Shown here piece by piece: positions 1-6,548 of a DNA stretch of 12,773 nt. The notes under the pieces were generated by a model, which did no database searches, was not told the DNA's origin, and worked only from the letters and a program-made list of their open reading frames with translations. The position numbers were made by a program, and so were the translations under genes. The first letter of the stretch is position 1, and every line of letters starts with the position of its first letter. Source of the DNA: Pseudomonadota bacterium. Lineage in GTDB: Bacteria > Pseudomonadota > Gammaproteobacteria > UBA6186 > Azoamicaceae. The stretch spans positions 1 to 12,773 of the forward strand of contig JAJZUR010000034.1 in assembly GCA_021848375.1 (NCBI GenBank). Direction: 5' to 3'.

Positions 1-67
1 TCATTCATCGCTCCATCATCAAAGAGTTAATTTGATAGAGCCTATAATAAATCACCCATTCAAATAT

Positions 68-1006
68 TCATAGAACCTTTTTCTTTCTTGGGTATTTTAG
101 TTTTTCTTTGATGCGTTTTAAGGCTGCAAAACGGATATTTTTTTTCTGAGTAACTGCGATAGCGGTTTTTTCAGTGGTTGGTACGAATGCAGGTTTTATA
201 CCAACATGATCGTGACTGATTAATCCTTCCCGATTCCAAGGGAGTTTGCGATACATAGCAGAGTCAACGAACTCGACAAACGGAAATTTGAGTATGTCGA
301 AGTAGGGGGAATAATCGAAATCGCGCGGCGTAAATAATTTTGGGTTCCGGTTTATTAATTCGATGCCTTGCTTGGCATTTCGCTTTACTAAAGGCAAAAT
401 AGGAAATTCAACAGAAGCAAAGGCTTCAGCAATCATCGAGGAGCAAACGGTTTTGGTGCTTTCGCCCACATTAATTTCGAATAATTTGGAACGTAAGCGT
501 TTGGGCATAATGGTCCAAGGCAATAGAAACCGTGCAAGATCGACGATTTGGCGAAGATCATAGGGGGTTCCTAATTTTCGGATGGCAAAGTTAATCACGC
601 CTTGAGCGTCGGATCTGGAAAGACCTTTAGGCCGGCAAAGACGGATATGATCATGATTATAATTGGCTAAATTGCTGACAATCGTTCCTTGACCTATTAT
701 GCCCTCGATGAGTAGTTGAGTATCTGGAGAGCTTTCGAAGTGGGTGGTGAGCAGATTTCGCATGTTGGGATCTTCGATATCGTGCAAACGACCAATATAC
801 AGTGCTGCATGTGACCAAGAGCTTTGGGTAATCGCGCGAATAATATCACTGACTCTATTACGGCCTTCGATCAATAACACATCGCCAGGCCGAACTTCAT
901 AGCGGATCCGGTCAAAATCGCACAAGGGCATCCCTTCGTAAGGGACTTCATCGGTAATCCATCCGATAAAGGCCTGAGCAACCCAGTTCGAAAGTTTAGA
1001 AAACAT
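68..1006 (-). CDS. YiiX-type permuted papain/NlpC-P60-like cysteine hydrolase
   Basis: A 312-residue protein with the order of catalytic motifs typical of circularly permuted NlpC/P60 (YiiX, peptidase C92-like) enzymes. A GDVLLIEG strand (41-48) is followed by WSHAALYIG with the likely catalytic His66, then LLIEG with Glu101, the LGTPYD motif (145-150), and last TVCSSMIAEAF with the likely nucleophile Cys188. Classical NlpC/P60 enzymes have Cys before His, so the reversed order is diagnostic. Relatives act on amide or ester bonds of peptides or lipids; the substrate here is unknown. There is no signal peptide, so a cytoplasmic or membrane-surface role is likely. It is longer than E. coli YiiX (about 200 residues), with a C-terminal extension from about 240 ending in a very basic tail (290-312). 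The ATG has AGGAAAG just upstream. It lies 41 bp downstream of rmuC and is probably co-transcribed with it. Family call is good; function is open. Confidence 0.82.
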   Translation of the reverse strand: MFSKLSNWVAQAFIGWITDEVPYEGMPLCDFDRIRYEVRPGDVLLIEGRNRVSDIIRAITQSSWSHAALYIGRLHDIEDPNMRNLLTTHFESSPDTQLLIEGIIGQGTIVSNLANYNHDHIRLCRPKGLSRSDAQGVINFAIRKLGTPYDLRQIVDLARFLLPWTIMPKRLRSKLFEINVGESTKTVCSSMIAEAFASVEFPILPLVKRNAKQGIELINRNPKLFTPRDFDYSPYFDILKFPFVEFVDSAMYRKLPWNREGLISHDHVGIKPAFVPTTEKTAIAVTQKKNIRFAALKRIKEKLKYPRKKKVL

Positions 1007-1047
1007 CGATCTTTCCTATGTCTTTCCCTTAACTTTAGTGCAATTAT

Positions 1048-2160
1048 CTATAATATGCCATCCAGTTCCCCTGTCGGCAAAGCTTGCGGGAGTTCCCCTT
1101 TCTCGATTTCAATGAAACGTGAAGAGATTTTTTTGGCTGAAGTATGGACTTGCTGCACGTCTTTTTGTGCTTGATCAATGTGTTTGGCTAGATTGTCCAT
1201 CCGCAATTCAAATCGGCTGAAATCCTTGCCGAAAATACGAAGATGTTCTTGAATAACATGAATATGTTGTTTGGTTGCAAAATCTTTTAGGACAGCTCGG
1301 GCAGTGGTTAAAATGGCCATTAAGGTCGTGGGAGAAGCAAGCCACACGTTTACTCGGTGTGCGTATTCAACGAGATCAGGGAAGTGGGCATGGATCTCAG
1401 CAAAAACAGCCTCGGCAGGGATAAAAAGAACAGCGCCATTCGTCGTTTCTCCTGAGATGATATATTTGTTGGCAATATCATTAATATGCTTTTTTATGTC
1501 TTGTTTAAATATTTGCTGAGCCTTTTTACGTTCGGGTTCAGAGGCATCGTAATCTGTCATGATCTGAAAATTTTCGAGCGGGAATTTGGAATCGATCACA
1601 ATATGCCCGGTTGGTTCAGGTAAAAACAAGATGCAATCAGCGCGCATGCCATTGCTTAGGGTATGCTGAAATGCGCAATTATCGGGTGGCAGCATGTTTT
1701 GCACAAGATTTTTAAGTTGTACTTCGCCAAAGGCGCCGCGAGATCGTTTATCCACTAAAATTTCTTGTAAACTGACGACATTTGAGGAAAGATCACTTAA
1801 TTTTTTTTGTGCATCATCAATTAAGGCCAGCCTTTTTACAATATCCGTAAAAGTAGCCGTGGTTTTTTCAAAGCCGTCACTTAATCTTTTTTCGACATGC
1901 AAACTGATATCTTTCAATTGTTCTTGTACCGTTTTTTGGATGACGGCGGATTCTTTGGCTTGTTGCAATAGATTTTCATTTAATCGCTGTTCAAGCGTTT
2001 GGGTAAGTGTTGCGAGGCGATCGATAATATTTTCTTTTAGGCTCTGTTGAGCTCTGGTGCTTTCGTTATTGCTCTTTACGGTTATAAGAAAGAAAATCCC
2101 CATAAATATCACCAGTGAGATAATGAGGATAATGCTTTCTACAGTGAGTTCAATTGGCAT
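1048..2160 (-). CDS. rmuC: DNA recombination protein RmuC
   Basis: A 370-residue RmuC-family protein. It has an N-terminal membrane anchor (about 6-28), a long coiled coil (about 31-135) and the conserved RmuC domain (about 140-325). The domain contains GAFGEVQLKNLV (142-153), ADCILFLPEP (174-183), HIVIDSKFPLENF (186-198), AVLFIPAEAVFAEI (243-256) and VNVWLASPTTLMAIL (270-284). Glu146, Asp175 and the Asp190-x-Lys192 pair fit the PD-(D/E)xK nuclease-like core proposed for this family. In E. coli RmuC limits DNA inversions at short inverted repeats; its biochemistry is poorly known. This copy is shorter than the E. coli protein (about 475 residues), mainly outside the core. The ATG is preceded by AAGGAAA at 6-nt spacing and the stop is TAG. 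It lies 115 bp downstream of rpoS on the same strand, with a TATAAT in that gap. Confidence 0.93.
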   Translation of the reverse strand: MPIELTVESIILIISLVIFMGIFFLITVKSNNESTRAQQSLKENIIDRLATLTQTLEQRLNENLLQQAKESAVIQKTVQEQLKDISLHVEKRLSDGFEKTTATFTDIVKRLALIDDAQKKLSDLSSNVVSLQEILVDKRSRGAFGEVQLKNLVQNMLPPDNCAFQHTLSNGMRADCILFLPEPTGHIVIDSKFPLENFQIMTDYDASEPERKKAQQIFKQDIKKHINDIANKYIISGETTNGAVLFIPAEAVFAEIHAHFPDLVEYAHRVNVWLASPTTLMAILTTARAVLKDFATKQHIHVIQEHLRIFGKDFSRFELRMDNLAKHIDQAQKDVQQVHTSAKKISSRFIEIEKGELPQALPTGELDGIL

Positions 2161-2196
2161 TACGATTTCCTTATGTTAACAGCTTAAAAGTCTATT

Positions 2197-2223
2197 GTTG
2201 GACATCATGACGTTCAGTCCAAC
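2197..2223 (-). other. Stem-loop between rpoS and rmuC
   Basis: GTTGGAC (2197-2203) and GTCCAAC (2217-2223) form a perfect 7-bp inverted repeat around a 13-nt loop, inside the 115-bp gap between the rpoS stop and the rmuC start. Neither side carries a clear T-run directly after the stem, so it is not a standard intrinsic terminator. It could be an mRNA processing or stability element, or a protein-binding dyad. Confidence 0.35.
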
Positions 2224-2249
2224 CTACATGGAACCTAAATATTATGTTG

Positions 2250-2255
2250 ATTATA
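2250..2255 (-). promoter_or_regulatory. Candidate -10 box for rmuC
   Basis: The minus strand reads a perfect TATAAT at 2255-2250, about 90 bp upstream of the rmuC ATG and just beyond the rpoS stop. The -35 position at 17-bp spacing (TAGCCT) matches the consensus poorly, at three of six bases. This could be an internal promoter uncoupling rmuC from rpoS, but an AT-rich gap can give such a box by chance. Confidence 0.3.
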
Positions 2256-2275
2256 TAGAAAGAAAAAAGAATAGG

Positions 2276-3163
2276 CTAAATGAGAAATGCTTCTAAGTTG
2301 CCCCCTTGGCTTTCAATGTGGGAACGCAGTAATTTCAGAGCCTCAGCCTGAAGCTGACGGACGCGTTCTCGGGTAAGACCTATTTCTATACCCGTTTCAT
2401 CAAGCGTCATAGGATCGAAGTTATTCAACCCAAAGCGGCGTTCGACGACGGCGCGTTGTTTCTGGTTTAGAGCAGAGAGCCAATTCTCGAGATTTTTCTG
2501 TAATTTGGATTGGCTAATAAATTCGATAGGGTCATTTTGATCCCCGCCTAAGGTATCTAAAATCGGCTTATTCACTTGCTCTGATAGAGGCATATCAATG
2601 GATACCACCCGTTCATTTAAGCGCAACACCTTTTCCACTTCCTCCAGGGTTTTGCCAGCCGCCTCGGCAATTTCGTCTGCGGTTGGTTCATGATCCAGAT
2701 TTTTCGCGAGTGTGCGGCCAGCTCGTAGGCATTTGTTGAGTCTTTTGACGATGTGGACGGGAAGGCGGATGGTTCGAGTTTGGCACATAATGGCGCGTTC
2801 AATGTTCTGTTGGATCCACCAGGCGCTATAGGTAGAAAAACGAAATCCGCGGTCAGGATCGAATTTTTCGACCGCCCGCATCAAGCCTAAGTTGCCTTCT
2901 TCAATCAGATCCAGAATTGCAAGACCGCTTCGGATATAGCGGCGGGCAATTTTAACCACGAGACGCAAGTTGCTTTCAATCATGCGCTTGCGAGCGATAG
3001 GATCGCCATCTCGTGCCAATCGGCCATAATGAATCTCTTCTTCTTTGGAGAGAAGGGGGGCAAACCCAATTTCTTTCAAGTAGATATCAGTTGGATCTTT
3101 ATAATAGGAGTCTTCTCGCTCCTGCTCTTTGTCTTCTGATAGAGAAATTTCAGTATTCAGCAT
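2276..3163 (-). CDS. rpoS: RNA polymerase sigma factor RpoS
   Basis: A stationary-phase/stress-type sigma-70 factor, 295 residues from the ATG at 3163. A GTG three codons upstream (3172) is also possible, but GGGGTG lies at good Shine-Dalgarno distance from the ATG. Visible parts are region 1.2 (DPTDIYLKEIGFAPLLSKEEE, about 23-43), region 2 (IESNLRLVVKIARRY to LLDLIEEGNLGL-like and FDPDRGFRFSTYSAWWI), the region 2.4/3 junction (QTRTIRLPVHIVK), region 3 with LDHEPTADEIAE, and the region 4 helix-turn-helix LTRERVRQLQAEAL. The IESNLR...IVK stretch and the C-terminal GNLEAF mark RpoS rather than RpoD or RpoH. It is shorter than the E. coli protein (330 residues), mostly at the N-terminus. Oddities: WWIQQ replaces the usual WWIRQ, and KRLNK replaces the E. 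coli turnover-element KELNV. No nlpD is adjacent; an orphan gene is divergent. Confidence 0.93.
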   Translation of the reverse strand: MLNTEISLSEDKEQEREDSYYKDPTDIYLKEIGFAPLLSKEEEIHYGRLARDGDPIARKRMIESNLRLVVKIARRYIRSGLAILDLIEEGNLGLMRAVEKFDPDRGFRFSTYSAWWIQQNIERAIMCQTRTIRLPVHIVKRLNKCLRAGRTLAKNLDHEPTADEIAEAAGKTLEEVEKVLRLNERVVSIDMPLSEQVNKPILDTLGGDQNDPIEFISQSKLQKNLENWLSALNQKQRAVVERRFGLNNFDPMTLDETGIEIGLTRERVRQLQAEALKLLRSHIESQGGNLEAFLI

Positions 3164-3178
3164 GTGCAACACCCCGCC

Positions 3179-3220
3179 CTGTTTCTATAGAACAGTGTCG
3201 GCGCAAGCAGCCGATTGCTT
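3179..3220 (-). other. Two small inverted repeats in the rpoS leader
   Basis: Just upstream of the rpoS ribosome-binding region the sequence contains CTGTT (3179-3183) and AACAG (3191-3195) around a 7-nt loop, overlapping the perfect palindrome TTCTATAGAA (3183-3192). Further upstream are AAGCA (3205-3209) and TGCTT (3216-3220). In rpoS mRNA these would fold as short hairpins close to the start. The stems are only 5 bp, so a regulatory role is a guess. Confidence 0.25.
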
Positions 3221-3237
3221 TAAAATGTTTAACATGA

Positions 3238-3300
3238 AGGTCAACTTACTTGTATATGCATGCAAAATTAGGAATATACAACAAATTAAGTTGTTGACCT
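3238..3300. promoter_or_regulatory. Nested inverted repeats in the divergent rpoS/orphan control region
   Basis: AGGTCAAC (3238-3245) and GTTGACCT (3293-3300) form a perfect 8-bp inverted repeat 47 bp apart. Each arm carries TTGACC, the right one on the plus strand and the left one on the minus strand, so the arms would act as back-to-back -35 boxes. Inside lies a second repeat, TGTATAT (3251-3257) and ATATACA (3274-3280). The right TTGACC belongs to a convincing promoter. The left one has no good -10 at 16-18 bp, so the rpoS promoter is not settled; TATATT at 3277-3272 (minus) is an alternative -10. Confidence 0.4.
3279..3296. promoter_or_regulatory. 18-bp near-perfect palindrome, candidate operator
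   Basis: CAACAAATTAAGTTGTTG is self-complementary at eight of nine base pairs. It overlaps the first three bases of the -35 box of the promoter for the orphan gene. That size, symmetry and position are what a dimeric repressor site would show. The cognate regulator is not in the window. Confidence 0.45.
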
Positions 3301-3322
3301 CAATTTAAAAGTATGTTCTAAT
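3294..3322 (+). promoter_or_regulatory. Sigma-70-type promoter of the orphan gene
   Basis: TTGACC (3294-3299, five of six consensus) is separated by exactly 17 bp from TCTAAT (3317-3322, five of six). A TG at 3314-3315 gives an extended -10. Transcription would begin near 3329, leaving a leader of about 40 nt before the ATG at 3370. Confidence 0.7.
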
Positions 3323-3369
3323 AGCCCAATAGAAATACATAACTCCATTTAATGTGAGGAGATAAAGAG

Positions 3370-5169
3370 ATGGCAGCACCTGCAAGCGTTGTTCAAGATG
3401 CCTTAAAAAGAGCAAAAACCACTGATTATCAAAATAATGGTGGCTTGAATGCTTTGGCGCATATTTTAGTTTCGAAATTGGATGCTGTGCCTGTTGCTGC
3501 TGTTGGCCGAGTTGAATTGATTAATGCATTTAATCAAGAATATGGTGTTTTCTTAGATCCTGCTAACCCTATAAGCTGGACAAAAGTAACCGATATGCTG
3601 AAAAGCATTAAAGATCCAAGATCCCTAGAGGTAATGGTAGGACCACTATTAAGAAGACTGCTGCCTGCACCCCTTCATGTACCAAGAGCAGATGGGGTTT
3701 GGTTGCCCGTTGATGCGGCTGATGTTTTAACCGTTGCACAAAAATTTGAGATCAAATGTGAAGGTCAAGCAACCGAATTAGCGATTAAGAATAAATTGCG
3801 TGTTGCGGTAAGTGCTGATCCAACTATTGCTGTAGCGAATAGAGAAGCAGAAATTAATCGGCGGTATGCTTTGGCTATTGCAGCTGGCGGTGTTTTTGCT
3901 GCACCTGTAGCACCCATTGCTACATTAGAATTGTTGAACAATGGTCAACAGTGGGAATACAAAACCGCAACAGAAGCGGAAGCTAAAGCGCATAATGCTG
4001 CTTATGGTTATAAAACCGTTCCCTTTAATTATGGTGAACATAGCGCCCAAATTCGCCGACAAATTTCAAGTGCAGTTTTAAATAACAAAACGGATATCAA
4101 TCCTATCTTTAACAAATTTGCATCTGATTATAAAGCCAAACAACCTCAGGGTTTTGCGGCGCTGAGGGCAGATAGCGATTTTTCTAAAAAAATTGAGGAA
4201 GGTTTTTTACAAATTATGAATCCACTGGGGATCAACATGCCAGGTCCTGCGGGCGGCTTCTTTAATCTTATCGGTGGATTTATTTCTAAAATTATGGGCG
4301 TGCTTTTCGGCGCAATGGGTAAGTTTCAAGAGTTGGCAAAAATATTTAGTAAGGGCAATAAAACGTCCGAATCACCTTTAAGTGCAGAAGACTTTGAAGG
4401 GCAATCTGCCGAAGTTGCTGCTGCGGGCGCAGAATTCGCTGATCTTTCGAATACCCTTGCCAGCATGGGCGGCGAGAAAGGTAAACGTATTGCTGCGGAA
4501 GTGAATAAAGCATGGCGCGAAGATCCAAATTCTCCTGACATTCAGGATAAATTAATTGATGCGATGTTAAGCTGTGGCTTAAGAGAACAAGCAGACGAAT
4601 GGTTGAGGGCAAAAGAACAAGAAATTTTGAACAAAGCGCTAGAAAATCTTGAAGGGTGGTTAGGAGCTTCCCCATTGCTAACTCTTTTAAATAAATATAA
4701 AGATACATTAAAATTGTTTGAAGATCCTGCCTTACAATATGCCGATGAAGGCTATAAACAAGAAAACTTTAATGTGCGCTATCGAGTGTTTAAAGAATAT
4801 CAAGCTGATATTCAAAAATTAAATACGCTAGTGCCTGCAGAGAGAGCCGCTCACGGAAAAATTCGAGCATTACAGAATGAAAAAAATGCTGGTCAAATAC
4901 ACGGAATGGCGGGGGGCGTACATGCACCAGCCTTGTTAAATGAAAGATTAAGAGAAGTACAGGATGAGTTGCTCAATCTAAACAATGAATCAATAGAAAG
5001 ACAGAAGGGACTTCAGCAAGCTGCTAGCGCAATTGTAGGGCCACATCAGATGAATGCCCAAAAACTTGGAAGGAAGCTGCTCAAGAGTTACCACAATGAT
5101 TTAGCAAAAGCAAAGCAGAATCAAAAGGCACAAGAAAAAGCCGCAGCACGAGCACTTAGAAAAAGCTAG
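3370..5169 (+). CDS. Orphan 599-residue protein of unknown function
   Basis: I do not recognise this protein. The ATG has a strong Shine-Dalgarno (AGGAGA, 3357-3362, spacing 7), and a good promoter and intrinsic terminator flank it, so it is a real single-gene unit. It has no signal peptide. Residues 1-110 look helical (LINAFNQEYGVFLDP, 50-64). A mild hydrophobic stretch lies at 166-187. Residues 291-326 form a glycine-rich hydrophobic patch (FFNLIGGFISKIMGVLFGAM, 297-316) that could be one membrane-active amphipathic segment. After a polar linker (about 328-345) the C-terminal half is helical and charged, with coiled-coil potential at 405-430 and 520-550. The last 30 residues are rich in Lys, Gln and Ala (KAKQNQKAQEKAAARALRKS). 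There are no catalytic motifs or Cys/His clusters, and only two cysteines (130, 402). A secreted effector or a stress-linked structural protein is conceivable; neither is shown. Confidence 0.85.
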   Translation: MAAPASVVQDALKRAKTTDYQNNGGLNALAHILVSKLDAVPVAAVGRVELINAFNQEYGVFLDPANPISWTKVTDMLKSIKDPRSLEVMVGPLLRRLLPAPLHVPRADGVWLPVDAADVLTVAQKFEIKCEGQATELAIKNKLRVAVSADPTIAVANREAEINRRYALAIAAGGVFAAPVAPIATLELLNNGQQWEYKTATEAEAKAHNAAYGYKTVPFNYGEHSAQIRRQISSAVLNNKTDINPIFNKFASDYKAKQPQGFAALRADSDFSKKIEEGFLQIMNPLGINMPGPAGGFFNLIGGFISKIMGVLFGAMGKFQELAKIFSKGNKTSESPLSAEDFEGQSAEVAAAGAEFADLSNTLASMGGEKGKRIAAEVNKAWREDPNSPDIQDKLIDAMLSCGLREQADEWLRAKEQEILNKALENLEGWLGASPLLTLLNKYKDTLKLFEDPALQYADEGYKQENFNVRYRVFKEYQADIQKLNTLVPAERAAHGKIRALQNEKNAGQIHGMAGGVHAPALLNERLREVQDELLNLNNESIERQKGLQQAASAIVGPHQMNAQKLGRKLLKSYHNDLAKAKQNQKAQEKAAARALRKS

Positions 5170-5184
5170 TAACCCTAAATCTCT

Positions 5185-5217
5185 AAAAAGGCTAGGTTCT
5201 AAACCCAAGCCTTTTTT
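5185..5217 (+). terminator. Intrinsic terminator of the orphan gene
   Basis: AAAAAGGCT (5185-5193) pairs with AGCCTTTTT (5208-5216). Inside, GGTT (5195-5198) pairs with AACC (5202-5205) around a 3-nt loop, with a small internal bulge. The stem runs into six T residues (5212-5217), and a second T-run follows at 5224-5230. It starts 16 bp after the stop codon and separates this gene from lolC. Confidence 0.88.
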
Positions 5218-5267
5218 ATTCTCTTTTTTTACTGCGCTATTTAACGATTTTAGTGTAAAATGTTTAT

Positions 5268-5292
5268 CTACTGAGTCACTAGGTTAATTAAC
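5268..5292. promoter_or_regulatory. Two adjacent palindromes before lolC
   Basis: CTACTGAGTCACTAG (5268-5282) is a dyad with six of seven pairs matched around a central G. Directly after it comes the perfect palindrome GTTAATTAAC (5283-5292), ending five bases before the lolC ATG. They occupy the place where a Shine-Dalgarno is expected, and none is evident there. A TAAAAT at 5256-5261 could be the -10 of a lolC promoter, but no good -35 accompanies it. A regulatory role is inferred only from symmetry and position. Confidence 0.3.
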
Positions 5293-5297
5293 TTTCC

Positions 5298-6548
5298 ATG
5301 TTTAGACCTTTTTATGCCTTCGTTGGATTTCGCTATACGCGCGTTAAGCGCAAAAATCACTTTATTTCGTTTATCTCGCTTACTTCTGCTCTGGGTATTG
5401 CTTTGGGTGTGGGTGTCCTCATTGCTGTTTTATCCGTAATGAATGGCTTTAATCGTGAAATCCGGGTGCAGATGTTAAGCGGCACGCCGCATATTACGGT
5501 AGGCAAATTTGGTTCAGGTTTAACAGAATGGCCATCCTTGATTAAGAAATTGCGGGCAATGCCTAAAGTTTTAGGCGCAACGCCTTACATATTCAGTCAA
5601 GGGATGCTTTCGAATTTAAATACCGGGCAAGTCCTGGGTGTGATGGTGCGAGGGATTGATCCTAGGCATATTGATGAAGTGTATCCATTAGCGGAACATA
5701 TTCTGAAGGGCGATTTGAAATCACTTAAGCCGGGTGAATTTGGGATTTTAGTAGGTCGTACATTAGCAGGTAATTTTGGACTAAAAGTAGGGGATAAAGT
5801 TAGCCTCATTACGCCAGAGGCATCGGTTACACCAGCAGGCATATTGCCGCGCATTAAACGGTTTACCGTGGTTGGGATCTTTGAGATCGGTGATCTGTAC
5901 GACGATAAACAAGTCTTTATCGATATCGAAGACGCAAATAAACTGTATCGAATGCAAAATGCGGTTTCGGGTATTCAAGTAAAAGTAAGTGATGAATTAG
6001 AAGCCCCCATTATTGCAAGAGATATCCAAAGGGAATTAGATCACAATTATTGGATAATGGATTGGACGCAGGAATTTGGAAGCTTTTTTAAAGCTTTACA
6101 GATCCAAAAAACGGTAATGGCCTTTATTTTACTGTTGATTATTGCGGTCGCCGCTTTTAACTTAGTTTCAAGCTTGGTGATGATGGTGACGGATAAACGC
6201 GCGGATATTGCGATTTTAAGAACCTTAGGCGCAAGCCGAGGTAGTATTATGGGTATATTTATAGCCCAAGGTGGATTAATTGGCATCCTCGGAACTGCAT
6301 TAGGCGTCGTGCTGGGGCTTTTTCTTGCGTTGAACGTGACTAGCTGGGTGGATAAACTCCAAGCAGCATTTAATATTGAATTGGTGGCACGCGACGTGTA
6401 TTTGGTTGGCTTTTTGCCGTCTGAGATCCATGCCATGGACGTGATTACCATTGCCATTGTTGCGTTATTCATGTGTTTTCTTGCAACATTATATCCTGCT
6501 TGGCGTGCTGCCAGCATTCAACCCGCTGAGGCTTTACGTTATGAGTAA
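5298..6548 (+). CDS. lolC: Lipoprotein-releasing ABC transporter permease, LolC/LolE family (possibly LolF)
   Basis: A 416-residue inner-membrane permease that, with LolD, extracts outer-membrane lipoproteins from the inner membrane and passes them to LolA. The N-terminus matches the family (FVGFRYTR, 8-15, then SFISLTSALGIALGVGVLIAVLSVMNGF with TM1 at about 24-47). A large periplasmic domain follows (about 50-270), including the LPRIKRFTVVGIFEIG segment (183-198) in the hook region. TM2 is at about 273-296, TM3 about 316-346 and TM4 about 381-399. The coupling helix VTDKRADIAILRTLGAS (297-313) and C-terminal YPAWRAASIQPAEALRYE are classic. The start aligns with E. coli LolC and LolE, although no clear Shine-Dalgarno is visible. 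Its stop overlaps the lolD start by 8 bp. No second permease gene follows lolD, so it may act as a LolF-type homodimer; a separate lolE elsewhere cannot be excluded. Confidence 0.93.
   Translation: MFRPFYAFVGFRYTRVKRKNHFISFISLTSALGIALGVGVLIAVLSVMNGFNREIRVQMLSGTPHITVGKFGSGLTEWPSLIKKLRAMPKVLGATPYIFSQGMLSNLNTGQVLGVMVRGIDPRHIDEVYPLAEHILKGDLKSLKPGEFGILVGRTLAGNFGLKVGDKVSLITPEASVTPAGILPRIKRFTVVGIFEIGDLYDDKQVFIDIEDANKLYRMQNAVSGIQVKVSDELEAPIIARDIQRELDHNYWIMDWTQEFGSFFKALQIQKTVMAFILLLIIAVAAFNLVSSLVMMVTDKRADIAILRTLGASRGSIMGIFIAQGGLIGILGTALGVVLGLFLALNVTSWVDKLQAAFNIELVARDVYLVGFLPSEIHAMDVITIAIVALFMCFLATLYPAWRAASIQPAEALRYE

Noticed and set aside
1..22. Possible start of another minus-strand gene at the left edge: GGAG at useful distance from an ATG at positions 4-2.
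   Set aside because: Only one or two codons would lie in the window, so nothing can be said about coding.
3164..3172. GTG at 3172 as the rpoS start instead of the ATG at 3163.
   Set aside because: The G-rich Shine-Dalgarno fits the ATG better. The difference is three residues and not decisive.
3268..3290. Minus-strand CTTAATTTG resembling half of a Legionella/Coxiella PmrA-type box.
   Set aside because: Only one half matches acceptably; the second repeat is poor and it faces rpoS rather than the orphan gene.
6047..6517. A 156-codon open frame antisense to lolC, and other long antisense frames in comEC, def and msbA.
   Set aside because: All lie wholly within strongly recognised genes on the other strand and show no own ribosome-binding sites or family motifs.
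6451..6540. An open frame extending lolD 30 codons upstream into lolC.
   Set aside because: The ATG at 6541 gives the normal family length and a typical short overlap; the extension has no homology and lies inside lolC coding sequence.
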